Of a DNA stretch of 64,000 nucleotides, positions 25,288 to 43,000 are shown in pieces (the first letter of the stretch is position 1; the number at the start of each line of letters is the position of its first letter). The notes beneath the pieces are model-generated. The model made no database searches and was not told the DNA's origin. It worked only from the letters and a program-made list of their open reading frames with translations. The position numbers and the translations under genes are program-made. The DNA is from Litomosoides sigmodontis (Eukaryota > Nematoda > Chromadorea > Rhabditida > Onchocercidae), in NCBI GenBank assembly GCA_963070105.1, contig OY718807.1, positions 6,056,983 through 6,120,982 of the forward strand. Direction: 5' to 3'.

Positions 25288-27398
25288 CAAAACCATGGAA
25301 GAAATTAAAACACATTTGGGCAATTCAGAGGAAGGCGCATCCCAATTAGTTAGGAAAGAATTCATTGATAAGCTCATAATAGATTTAATGATATTTTCAA
25401 GACGTGAAAAAGATAGTATTGTTTTGTTCCATAGTGCATTTCGTGATAATACGATTGTAAATTAATCGTTAGAAATAAGATTAGTGATAGGAATAATCTG
25501 AAATCTTTCAGATTCTATTTAATGAACATCTTTTCATACAAAAATTGCATTGGAGAATTTTCTTTTCAAACGTTGCAAACAAAAAAAAATAAGGGCAAAA
25601 AATAACAATAACTGAGGATATTTGAAGCTCTTCACTAGCACCTAATTCACCACTACACGTTACTTCGAAAATCATTCTTACAAAGTGCCTCTGATTTATG
25701 AAAGTGAAATAAACGTTGTTCACGTCGTTCCGACAACATGTTATGATAACTGTGCTTTTCAACAAATCATGTCAGTTTGTTAAGATGTAAAGCGAAAGTG
25801 TTGCAAGTACTTTAATTCGATGTAATTTGTTATAGTAAAAAATTAATGATAAATATTAATAATAATTTGTTAAATATATGACATTTACACTGCACCGCAT
25901 AGTTAAATCACGCATCACAAAATATTGATAGTTCACTTGGCACAAAATACTGGCAGTCATTTTTTTGTTTATGATTTCACGGTGCTGTACAATTAAATCA
26001 CGTATGACAAAATACTAATAACGATTTATCAATTATCTGTCGTTTTACTGTACGTCAGTATTTTGAGAGAAACAATTTAATTGTGTCCTTTTATATCAAT
26101 ACCAAGTATTCGATACTTCACTATCAGTCTTTGTGACAATTGACTCAACTGTGTAGTGATGAATATTTGACAAATTATCATAAATATTTTACATTACATA
26201 ATTGACCGTATATCAATGTGTGTCGATGTGTGCGGATGAGTGTGCTTCGGTGCGATGACCTAAAAACGAAAGATTTTAATGGGCAGTGAGTGGATGAACG
26301 TCAGATGTGCACAGTGACTGTTGACCTTCGTGCAGTTGTACCTCTACAAACCGAAATTTTCTGTCATACAAAATGTGGATGTATTCAACAAAATTTCTTT
26401 CCTGAGCAGAAGTTTTCAATTTATCATTTTTTAGATGTTTTTTTTTAGACATTTTTTGCTACTATTCGATTGTTTTACATTTGCTATAATTTCTTTCCTG
26501 AAATACGACAGTTGTTTTCCTCTTAATCTTTTCAAAAAGCAGTCCAGTAGAGAAGAATTACTCATGTAATTGGAAAATCGTAAAAATTTAAATTTTAGTA
26601 GCTGTACTGATTGCTTGATAATTTTACTTGCATTACTTAATGTCGTCGGAAATGTCATCCAGAACGGGCGGGTATGTGCCTAATATGGCTGATTGTACAT
26701 TTTAAATTATTACGTGAATCACATACGTGAACATTGTGTTCCCCTATGGCAGCGCTGTAAATGCCCATGTGCATATGCCAAATATACTGAATAGCGAAGG
26801 AAATGAACTGATAAGAGAAGAAGTGAAAATTTTTGGAATATTTCGATTGGAAATTTCACTGCAATTTGTTAATTTTAACCATTTTGCACGCTCAAGTGTT
26901 ATTAATTAAAATGTAGCAAAAAGAGGGCATAAAGAAATTTTATTTAATTCATTCAGTCTTTTCAATTGTCGGGGAAACATTCGTAAAACGAAAAAATGAA
27001 GGAAAAAAAACTCCGAAAATAAGATAATTGAAAGGAAATGGCGATGGGAGGTATTTATTAGAGGTTTTAAATACAAAATTTTATTATCCTTTCTACTGTT
27101 GAAAATTTCCCTTCCTTCTCAGTCCTCTTTAAGTACGATTTGTGAAAAATAACTGATGTTGTTTAACTATTTATCAAATAATCGAGAATGAGTGGTTGAT
27201 AATGTGGGGTAATGTTGAAAATTCGTATCGAGTAATCAATCTTTAGGTTGATATTTCTGCGCAGTTAATAGATATTATAGATGCTTGATGAGTTAAAATA
27301 ATACGATAAAAATTATCGATGTTTCATTTTATGCAAATTTAAATTGAACTAAAATAATTTTCATACATAGAGAAGTTTGGGAAAGATATATTTCAGAA
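25288..27398. other. Intergenic region
   Basis: About 2.1 kb of AT-rich DNA between innexin and lipase. Around 25890-26060 a phrase about losing or gaining ATTAAATCACGNATNACAAAATA occurs twice with variations (CGCATCACAAAATATTGATAG and CGTATGACAAAATACTAATA), hinting at an old local duplication. A GT-rich patch lies near 26215-26260. No gene supported. Confidence 0.4.
27391..27398 (+). promoter_or_regulatory. Probable trans-splice acceptor of the lipase gene
   Basis: TTTCAG directly followed by AA and the start ATG. This is too short to leave a 5' UTR unless a leader is added in trans, as is common in nematodes. Confidence 0.5.
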
Positions 27399-32444
<5,046 letters not shown>

Positions 32445-32476
32445 ATGTTTAAAAAAGTCAATAACAACTTGTTATG

Positions 32477-32482
32477 AATAAA
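32477..32482 (+). terminator. Polyadenylation signal, lipase gene
   Basis: AATAAA 33 bases after the TGA stop at 32442-32444. Confidence 0.6.
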
Positions 32483-34367
32483 TGGCTTACTTATAGAAAG
32501 AAAGAAATCACTTTCATCAACAACAATTAGCTAATTGAAATTGCAAAATTCATTCATGCGTATTAATTAAAGGCCAGAATCATTTATCACAATCCTCGCT
32601 CAAAGGTATAATATGAAACTACTCTTTCATAACATTACTTTTGTGACTATCCAGTCCCATTAATGATAACTTGCTTAAATTAATCAAGCAAACATTCTAG
32701 CTAATACAGCAAAAGCAAAGAAAGCTTCTCAATTGCAAACATGTGATCGTAATGTGACAGCACACAATTTCCATACTCAAAAGAAAAAGATTTTAGCATC
32801 ACCGAACTTCATTGTTTGAAACTACGTGCTTTTTTCTGCTTAAGAAAGGAATGCTTTCTTGACAGAAAATCGAAATAAGCTTGGTGTTAAATTAAAATAC
32901 GTTTGCTTTTCTTATTTTACATCTGTTTTGCTCCCATTCTCGACTAAAAACTAAAAGTAAATGTAAGAAATATATTTAACTCAGAAACTGTTTCTGTACG
33001 TACAGTTTTTGTACGTACAGTGCAATGATATGCACTGTACGTGTTTTTGTACGTACAGTGCAACAGACTCAGTGAAAAGCTCAACGCAGCCGATCTCCTA
33101 ACCTTTCAACAACTTTAACCTTCTAACCTTCCAAGTTCGGAAAGAAGAAGTGGGTATCTTATCTGAACCAATTGATTTGAGGGAAAGAGCGGCATGCGCA
33201 ACTCATTCATTTTAAGTAGTAGCATAAGCTATTTTTTCAACTAACGTGTGACTTCGGTAATTTGACGAAACGTCACCTGAAACCACACTAATACCAAAAA
33301 TAAGCAACCGTCAAAAGCTAAAAGTGAAGGTAAAAAAACTATTAATTGTATTAAAATTTTATTATTTTAATGCTACAGAACAGCAAAACAACTAAAGTGA
33401 TCGGAGCATCATAACTACTCTTACACTTAACAGTTATGAATAACAGTCAGATAAAAATTTCGCTGAACAACTTTTACATTTCTGAAAAGAATTATAAAAT
33501 TACTATTATATTATTACTATTAAATTATTTTTACACTCATTACAGCTGACGGCTATTCGTCACTCCTGCTCTCCTAAATTATTAAATCTATTCATTCGTA
33601 AAATTCCCCTCAATTAGTCCGAATTAATTGGGCTTTGACAATTCGAATGTGAGTTCCCTTCCACTCCCTCGATAGCGCAACTTCACTCTGTTGTCCAACT
33701 TTGTATACATAGGAATTTCAGGGAAGCGTTGCATGCAACACGGGAATAAGCTCTGGTTTGGTTGATGGAGGGAAATTTGTATGAGGTAGTGTGGCAAGAA
33801 GATCCTAGCCTGAGGTAATTTTACTTGAGGTGAGTGACGGCAAGAAGGGCAAGCTGTAATCTTGCAACTTCTACATGACATATCGTTATGGAGACAAGAA
33901 TTTGAGAATTTTTGACAGTTGTTTGGGATAAGACCACATAAACCTATAATTATATCTGAGATGAAGTAGGGGTATGCTCTATACTTCTTTCTCTAAGATA
34001 TATGATGTTTAAAAAAAGTTGTATTGAAGTTGGCAGATAATGGCGGTATATTTACCACGAAGGTGGTAAAGTCGCAGTAAATATATTATCACTATTTGGT
34101 CTCTAACGTAAGATAATTTTTAAGGATACCGCTGCTCAATAATTCTCACGCAGTTAGCAATGTGTAAGGAGTAGGGCTAATTTTAACGCAATATGAAACT
34201 CTACGGTGATTTATGATATAATCGGAAAATGCTTGGCAGCTATGATATGTTAGAGCACTTAGCGATTTTTCAAAGTTTTACATGGTTTAGTTTGTGTCAT
34301 CATTTTTTCAATTTTTCGTTTTCAGCAATTTTGATCAGTATAGAAGTTACTCAGGGATGTGGCTATA
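32483..34367. other. Intergenic region between lipase and Spindly-like genes
   Basis: About 1.9 kb with no supported gene. It includes the CGTACAG hairpin cluster at 32994-33062. Short frames such as 33624-33881 on the minus strand show no family resemblance. Confidence 0.5.
32994..33062. repeat. GTACGTACAG direct repeats with a perfect hairpin
   Basis: A 19-bp direct repeat (TTTTTGTACGTACAGTGCA) occurs at 33006-33024 and 33044-33062, with a partial third copy at 32994-33005. Between them, ACGTACAGTGCA (33013-33024), the loop ATGATA, and its exact complement TGCACTGTACGT (33031-33042) form a perfect 12-bp stem. It could be a structured regulatory element or the footprint of a small mobile element. 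Confidence 0.75.
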
Positions 34368-37300
34368 ATGGAAGCTGAAATTCAGGAGCTGAAGTAAGGT
34401 TACCTTGAAAATTTTCATGATGTATTTCCGCTGGGTTTCTCCAATTTCATCTTTAGTGGTAATTTAATAATTTTTGTGGGATTCTGAGTAGGGAATAAGG
34501 AACTATGTTGGTTCCTGACTGAGCTTAGGTAGCTTAGAAGTGTTTTATAAGTGTAGGACTTGAGGTAAGGGTACGTCATGAGTTTTTTCACCAATTAGAA
34601 TTTGTAATAGTTTGCCTTTTAAGCAACATTTTTTTGTATGTAACATGCATACTTGAACATCGTGCACTGTGCAGAATATTCCAGGTACAATGCTTGGTTG
34701 TTCTTACTTTTTGCCAAATGAATCGTAGTTGCAGGCTGAAATTAAAGGAATCGGAATCAAAACAAGTAGCTATTGCGCAGTTAGCCAAAGAGATATTGGA
34801 AAAAGATAAGGATAAGGATCAGCGCCTCTCTGCACTTGGTCAAGAAAATCTTCAACAATCTAGAGTATGCTTTTATTTTTATGCAGATTTTCCTTCTCTT
34901 TATTAAAAGCCATTTAAAAAAATCCATTTAAATCTGACCATGCTTACATGTTATTGGTCCAGACTTTGAAATAATCGTTGTAAGTCGTAACCATGACAAG
35001 TAGTGGAGGAATGAAGTCATCCTAATTTGGATACTCCAAGGACTGTTAAAGTAAATGAACTATTAATTGATTTAATTGTAATTTTAGGATATTTCTCGGT
35101 TACAAGCGTTGCTGAAAGGTCGTGATGAATATCTGGCTGATGCTGAAAGTGAAGTGATAAAACTTCGCAATGAAATTATTGACATAAACCAAACTAAAAG
35201 CACTTATTTAGTCGAATTAGAGCAGAAATTGTCTTCACTTCGTGCCGAGGTTTTTTATAATCTTTTGTAGAGCGATTACTTTCTGCTTTATTTTCTCTCA
35301 TCTACTACTGTCTTATATACTACAGTTGTTTCAGTGTATGTTCGCCTGCACTAATATGTTTATTTGTTAAGGTTTCATTAAATACATATCAATATGTGAA
35401 TCGTCCGAGTCTTCTTGGTTGTAGTTTTTGAGCTTTCTTTAGAGTTTGCTTTAACTTTTCATATTTTTTCTGGAAGTAGATTTAATAGATTTTTTTCTTT
35501 AATTTTTAGATCTAATTTAGCAGATTAATTTAATAGATTTAATAGATCTGGAAATAGATTCACTGTTTTTATCACATGGATTTGATAATATGGAAGTAAA
35601 CCTCGAACTCCGATTGATAGGTTTTGGAAGCAATTACTTACAGATAAACGAAAAAAATGGAATGCTTTTTGAGAAAGAGCAAGAAATACAAGAACTGAAA
35701 AAAGCACTAGAATCAAAAGAACAAGAACTGAAAAATGCCTCGCAAAAACCTGAGGCATTGATCAGTCAAGTACGCGACACTTCCTCCGATTCTGGTCGAG
35801 AGAAGTTGAATGGGAAAATGGTTAGCCTCTATTTGAGTGATTGTTAGCATGCCAAATTACACTGTAAGTGGAAAATTCTTATTATGAAGTACATGGTCTG
35901 TAAATCGTTTGATTTTTTTAAAGGCAGAGATGGAGTTGGAAAGGAATTTGATGTTGGACGAAATTTCACAACTGCAAGATAAAATAGTTGTGGTCAATCG
36001 GAATTTGGACAATGAACGAAGTCATGTTGAGGAGCTTTCAACGATATGTAATGGCTACAGACATGATGTCGAGGTTATCCTGTTGGAGCAATTTGTGTTA
36101 AACACTTGTTTCTATTTTCTATCATATTTCTATTTTCATGCATGATTTGAAGGAATTAAAGAATCGATGTAATGAATTAACTTCCGAATTAAATGAATAT
36201 CGCAGTAAAGCAAAGGTTGCAAAGAGGGGAAACTCAATGTTTTTTGAAGTGAGTGAAGCTTGTTATTGGTTTCTGTGAAGCGAAGATTTCCATGTTCATT
36301 TAATTTCGAGCCTTTAAGGACACAATTGTAATGTTTTTTTTTGGTTGCTTAGAAATTTTCCACTGATATAGTACTACTGTTGTTGTTATTTTCGGCTTCA
36401 TTTTAGTTTGTTGATGAAAGGGTAAAACTGGAAAAAGATCTCCTGAAGCTAAAATGCGAGAATGACTTTTTTGCTAGTCAAAAAGAAGCATATGAGTTGG
36501 AATTAAACGAGCTGAGACATGAGCTGATGCTTGCGCTAACCTTACGTACTGACGAAGGGAATGCTGGTAAATGATTGTTTAATGATGTGCGAAGTATTTA
36601 GTGAAATATTGCTTTAAGGTAGGAGAGGTGTCTGAGTTTTTATTTGGTTCTTCCGAGAAAAGTAGGTTATTTTTTTTGTATGCATGTGAGTTTTTGTGGT
36701 TTTTAAATGTTGTGCAATGTTAAAGTATTGTGCACACGATGACCCCCACATACAATGAAATATTTGTCGTATTTTTTATCGGTACAAGTGAAAGATTTTT
36801 GTCAAAATATTTTCATTTCCTGATATTGATCCACTCTGTGTTATAGAATTTCATTCACTTCTCTTCGAAATCATAATTTATTTAAGGCAGTGATACGAGT
36901 ATGTTACAACTTGAAATTTCTCGTTTACGGACTGAATTGAAAGCGCTCAACGCTAAGTTATTGGAGAAATGCGAGAAGAGCATGGAGATTGGGAGAGATG
37001 CTGTTTCAAATACTTCGGAAATGGTTGACTTGAAAGAATACGCTTTCAACAGCCTAAAGTGAGTTTTATTTTATAGTGTCTTCCATACTTATAACGTTAA
37101 CAAAACTCAGGAATAGGGAAAAATTCTCCGTTTGACTCTTCCTTAGCAAACTATATGATGCCAGTCTAAAAAAGAGACAATCTTATTTCGAGTAATTTTG
37201 AAGTCGTAGTTGGCAAGTAAGATGTACAATTAGTTATTCAAATTAAAATTCTTCAAATCTTATAACGAAAACCAATAGTCGAAAACCAATATTTTAATAA

Positions 37301-39274
37301 TGTGTTCTATTAACTTTATTGCAGAAATGAGGTAAAAATGTTAGCTGTAAAGTTGGACAGAGCACAGAAGGAGCGCATGGAATATTTTGATAAAGTTCGA
37401 GAATCTGAAAATCGGTACTCGGAAGAATGTAGGCGCTCTCGAAAACTTTTGAACGAAGTGGAATGTCTCAAGAGACGACTTGTACTGGAACAGAAAAGAA
37501 GTTTTAATAGTACACTTTCGAAGGCGCGTAAACCTTCAAAAGGTTCATATTTGTTTCCTATAACAGTCCAAATTCGGGCTTCTAAATTTATAACTGCTTG
37601 GCGGCACTTCCTTTTATTTTAAATGTAGCGTGTCTAGCCAACGGAAAATCCGCACATCATAAATAGCTATAGCTTTTCACTTGTTCTTGAAGTAAGAAGT
37701 GTTTTTATTAAGATTTCTTTTTATGTTTAGCGAATTTCATTTTGCGCAGTGCGGGGTAGTTTATTTTTGCTCTTAATATTATTGGTGATTATTTTAGAAA
37801 TCCTATCGGAAAAAATTTCTGTCTTCAACGAAAAAATTGCTGACATTAATCGGATTGATGCAGATAATTCACCTATCAGCGAAATACAAAACTCATTTAC
37901 ACTATCGAATTGCTCTCTGACATCTAGTAGACATCCATTTAAGGAAGCGGAAATCGTGAATGGTACTTCTTTTTGTAAAACTTATCTTTCTAAAAAATGG
38001 AAATATTGCACCAAATCGAATGTATTTACTGATTTATTACGTCAGACATATCTATATCGTCCGATGCCTAACATTCTAAGCTCCAACGTATCTAGATTCG
38101 ATATATTTACACTTTTTACACATGCAAAGCAACTCATTGTGATAGGCCAACCTCATAAATATGGCGTACATTTTCGCTTCTTGAGACCATTGATTGCAGT
38201 TTTGTTTTGCGATTTCGCGTTAATTACTTTTAAGGAATGAGAGCAGTTCCTATTGAATCAACATCTGATACTGATCAAAATGAAGCACCACCTGCAGAAT
38301 TAAAGACGCTATCAAATAAAAATGATAAGGAAATGCCTGTTGAAAAGCGATTGAAATTTCAAGTATGTTAACTACCGCATGCTAAGCATATAAATAATAC
38401 TCTAAAATATATTTATGCTGAAATCACTCTATGGTGACATTAACTGTGTAGTAATTTCTTTTAAGGAAAAAGAATGTAATAGTGATTGTCTTATAGGTTA
38501 CAATCTTTAGCCTAATGTAACGTAAACTTTTTTGGAGACTTTTTATAGAAACCTCCTTTTCCTTAAAGAGGAAAAGTAAACTTTCAGCGAAAATTTGTAA
38601 CTATTGTGTGGAGCATATCACGTGCTCTTCAAAGATGTTTTCTGTAATAGAGTTCAAGGGAGCAGTTATAGTGTAAAAAAATTTGCTTCATTCGATTTAA
38701 TTAATCATTTATCTTATAGCTTACAATTCCTCGTCTGTTAAAATTGAAAATACGTTTTTAGATTTTTTTCTTTTGTAGTTACCAGATGAGTTTAGTCAAT
38801 CGTCGACGGATCAAGCTAACGCAGCCCCGAGAAAACCAAAACCGAGAAGAATAATAAGAAGGGTTTGTTTGAATTTGCTTATAAAAGTTAGTTATTTAAA
38901 AAGCAAGTTACAGAAAATGTTTCGTAATTCGAAGTCCAAAAGAAACAGATTGTCACAATAAAAAGGAGCTTACTGTGCTAGATGGAGCCAACTTCTTTCT
39001 TATTTTTATCCAAATATCCTGACAATAGGGCTTCAAGACTATGATCGGTCTCTGAAACAATTCATTTTATCATTTTATTAGGATAAGCGATGATCTATAT
39101 CAACTTGAGGCAAATTCGATTTACAGTTAATTTTAAGAAAATTTTACTGTAAGTAATTGACCACAGTTCGCTGTTATTTTGTAATGATCTTATTACTTTA
39201 TAATATTATATCAGTAACAGACATGCGTTTATTTGTGTGTTAAGGTAGCTGTCGATAAAGCGAAGCATTTTTAG
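34368..39274 (+). CDS. Spindly-like coiled-coil dynein/dynactin adaptor
   Basis: Spindly recruits dynein-dynactin to kinetochores. Exons 34368-34393, 34735-34864, 35088-35249, 35644-35820, 35924-36073, 36153-36248, 36407-36566, 36887-37058, 37325-37542, 37798-37962, 38235-38362, 38779-38862 and tentatively 39245-39274 are phase-consistent, giving about 565 residues, near the 605 of human SPDL1. Nearly the whole chain to about residue 430 is predicted coiled coil. The start MEAEIQELKLKLKE resembles the Spindly N-terminus. RGNSMFFEFVDERVKLE at about residues 239-255 matches the Spindly motif (GNSLFAEVxDRR). In the CC1-box position the usual AAxxG reads IAQLA. The tail is Pro/Lys/Arg-rich (APRKPKPRRIIRR) with no CaaX. 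The exon 4 donor may instead be after 35769. Reading through the penultimate exon would stop at 38961. BICD-type or other adaptors are less likely. Confidence 0.65.
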
Positions 39275-40059
39275 GTATGCGAAGCTGGTGGTTTGTGAAA
39301 GGAAATATCTGTTCATTCTATGCAGCAAAATTTTATGAATAGTAACTGACAGCATTTTAAAGCGCTTTTTTAATTTGTCGATGTTTTGGCTTGAAGTTAA
39401 TTTGGTAGTGCAAATTCATGACTTTGTGATAAAAATGTTTTGCTTCAGTAGATTTTACGTCCTGGAAGTTGTGGAGGAAGGTCTTAATATGCTGTCCATA
39501 ATTGTGTCTGTGTTAGGCTCACCTTGGTTAAGCTCACCTTGATATTCAATATGTACACATATTTACTTGTACACATGTTTCATTAACACTGCTCTTCTTT
39601 TTGCCCTATTTGTGAATAACACTAACTTCCGCTTTCCTGATATGAAGTAATTTGCATTTGATTGCTGCAACTTGTATTTCGAGACACATTTGTTGTGTTA
39701 TGTAATAGATGAAATAAAACGTTCAGTATCCTTTTGTATTACTTCCAGAGGTTTCACAGCTATCCATTGCTTCATTTTTTAGATACTTTAGTATGTTTGA
39801 ACTATTTTAGGAAAATTTGAAAACAATGCACCGAGTCGTTTTAGGTTTAGCTTTTCGTTTCAAGGCAACGACTTGGCATAAAATTCTCTGGTTATCGAAC
39901 TGACCACGATTGATAGTTTTTGCGGGAAGTGTTAAAGTACTGTTACTTAGAACAATTATTTGCGTTAAAATATTGTTATGTATTGTATATGTTATATGAA
40001 CAAATTATTTCTAGGTAAGTAACCTAATACGAGAGGAAGGCAACCGTGGATATTCTGAT
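39275..40059 (+). other. Spacer between Spindly-like and eIF2A genes
   Basis: About 785 bases without a supported exon. AATAAA at 39713-39718 may serve the Spindly-like gene. A TTTCTAG acceptor ends at 40014, about 45 bases before the eIF2A start, and is a candidate trans-splice site. Confidence 0.45.
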
Positions 40060-43000
40060 ATGGGCGAGAATTTGTATTATGCCGGTTGGTTTTCTTAAGC
40101 ATGCATTCATACATGGAAAGCAGACAAATTATGTGTATATATTGCGTTATATTTACTTGCTTTTTCATTGCATCATTTTTTATGCATTTATTGTGTGTAT
40201 GTACTGCACTTTTTTATATATGATATGCGTTATTTTATATTTACTTTTGCAAGCATCCTGTTCTGATTATATACGTAAATCAAACTGAAGTAGGCATAAG
40301 TGCTTTTATTTTTCCAGTTAAAAACAATTTAACTGGACGAATACTACCATGCTCTAAAATAGAAGTTTTTTACATTAAAATACATGAAATTTTCATTTTG
40401 AGATGTTGATTTACAGTGCGTGGATCCAATGGATTCGGTGTCATGAGGGGTATTAGCTCACCTTCGAGAATATATGACAAGTCTGAGTAAGTTTTTCCTT
40501 TTCCTACTTTGTTTTTGGCAGTCGACGAGCATATACATAAAATGATTTAGCTAATGTAAAGTGTTGCTTAATATAATGTGGGCTTCCTTCAGAGATCCCA
40601 AGTCACATCCCTGTCGGGTATTTCAATTCAGCAATACTGGGCAATATTTTTGCTACTGCGATACTATCAGGTATGGATTCATTTATGTGTTAGAACGCTC
40701 CAACCACTTAGGGTAGTCCATTTCCTGTTGGCACAGTCGCCACCCAACACAATCGATTACCAAGTTTTCAGAGGCGCTTTTTTACACCAATCGCCTGACC
40801 ACTTCAGTTCGTTCATTTACTGTGTTAGAGAACGAAATAATTAAGATATAAAGCATGGTCAGAATTGTTTGTAGTTAATTTTTATTGTAAACATTTTTCT
40901 ATTGGACGCAGCTTTCAGAACAGTTTTAGTGGAAAGTTCGACTGGAAAAGAGATATTTAATATTGACTTACCACGTACTCAACAAATTGTCTTTTCTCCA
41001 AGGGACCGTCTATTGGCTGTATATGAACCTTATGTTTCTTATATTGCAAAAACGGTTTGTTCAGCTGATTTTTACTTTTCTGTTAATGTTTCTGGGCCTA
41101 GTTGTATAGAACATTCAAAAAATTGAACTTTTTTATCAGGAATTCGAGAAAATTTTGAAATGTAATTACAGTTTTTTGAGGAATAAGAATTTAATTTTCC
41201 ATGAATTTCGGTAATTATCAGATGTAACAAATCTACAGGCAATGTAGAATTAAGGGAGGGAGAATGAAGAGCTTGGGATTATCGAATAGCCCATCTCTTC
41301 ATAACTTGGTTTGTCTTGTTTGCGTTGCTTCTCTAGTGTAGTGGGACATTCTGGAGAAGGAATGCAAGGAAAAGGTGTTCGGTTCGAGTCCATGGTGCAC
41401 ATCAATTCTAGTATGAGGATTATGTACCTACATGCTTGGGAAACGTGTGCGAAATAAAAAGGCTTTGATGTGAGCTCGCCCACGACCCTTGTCGTTGTGC
41501 GTGACGGTAAGCCGACATGTAATTCGCTGAAGTAATCGTTCCCGAGGACTTGCACTTTCGATAGGAGAGATGGTTAAAGAAGTGGCCATAGCTTTGGTTG
41601 TCTTTGGTTGTAGCAGATCGGAAAATTTGACATACGTGTTCATCCTATTTCTATTAAGAAACTTAATTTGGTAATCGTAAACTTTTGGTAAACTTCATTT
41701 ATTGAATTGTTTATGGGAGTCAACCAAATGTTTGTGAATAATATTGAAACTATACAAATATTATGTAGAGAATCTACAGTTGTTACTTTAGGCTGAAAAT
41801 ATTGAACAGCGACAGCCAGCACCAAATCTCAGGCTATGGTCTCTTCCCGACGGGAAGCATATAACTACATTAATTGCTCAAAAGCAGGTACGTATTTTAA
41901 TCACGTAGCTAATTATGCGCACCTTTGCAATTTTTGCTTTTCTGTTCTTTGTATGAAACCGAAAATGGCATAGAGTATATAATGACGGTAGAATATTTAA
42001 TTTAGAACTCATGGAAAATTCAGTGGACTGATGATGAAGTTTATTCAGTTCGTTTAGTTGGATCCGAAATTTTGATTCATAAATATAATTCGTATGGTAA
42101 GATATTTTTCAATACAGAGTGAAGTTAGCGGAATCGGAAGCTTATTTTTTGGTAATTTTCTTACAAGGAAACGATTGGTAAAGTCATTACTTCTTTGACA
42201 CATATTAGAGATCTACATTTTACAGAGAAATATGAGTCGAAACTAGTTGTACGAAATGTTGAAAGTTGCTCATTGAGCTCCGGAATGGAGCCACATCATC
42301 TTGCAGTATATATTCCGGCATCTGGTGGACAACCTGCGTTGGTACAGTTGAAGAGGTTTGCTCGCACTGCTATTATTTGCAATAAATGGCTTTTATATCT
42401 AAGAAAAATATTACTATGCGTCTATTATTCAGTGATTTTTTCTCTATACCCTCATAGACGTATGTTTCCATAATGAAAAATAAGTCCCGCCTTTTTTCAT
42501 CGGATATTTCAGGTTGGATCATAAATTTACAACTGTGGCTAGCAAAACCCTCTTTAAATGCGATAAAGTTAATTTATTGTGGAGTTGCAAAGGTTTGTTG
42601 CTAGTTTTTAACTAAGGTATTAAACTGTTGCAATACTGGATGTATTAGATTATTCTGTTATTCGGCATAATTTAAACAATTTCATATAGGTTTTTATGAC
42701 AAAGGTTCTCACTTTGGTTATATGTGTTAGTTGGATTATCAGTTTTGGTCTACAGTGAAATGGCATGAAATTATTTTATTTTGTTATATTAATTTATAGC
42801 TTGTTCCAAGGCGAAATGTTAAGTCCTAGTCATTTATGGTTTATTTCAAGAGCACCTTGAACATTTTTCAGGAAGCGCAATAATAGTAATGGCCATAGTG
42901 GATGTTGATATTTCAAACAAAAGTTACTATGGTGAACAAAATTTGTATCTTGTGGCAGTAAATGGTGATAGTTGCGCTGTGCCGCTGGAGAAGCGTGGAC

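Noticed and set aside
37749..38240. A 163-codon + strand frame with a hydrophobic start
   Set aside because: Only 37798-37962 fits as an exon of the Spindly-like gene by phase and splice sites; the rest is intron.
41334..41391. A functional tRNA gene
   Set aside because: A and B boxes are present, but the T stem and acceptor stem do not pair and the variable region is too long.
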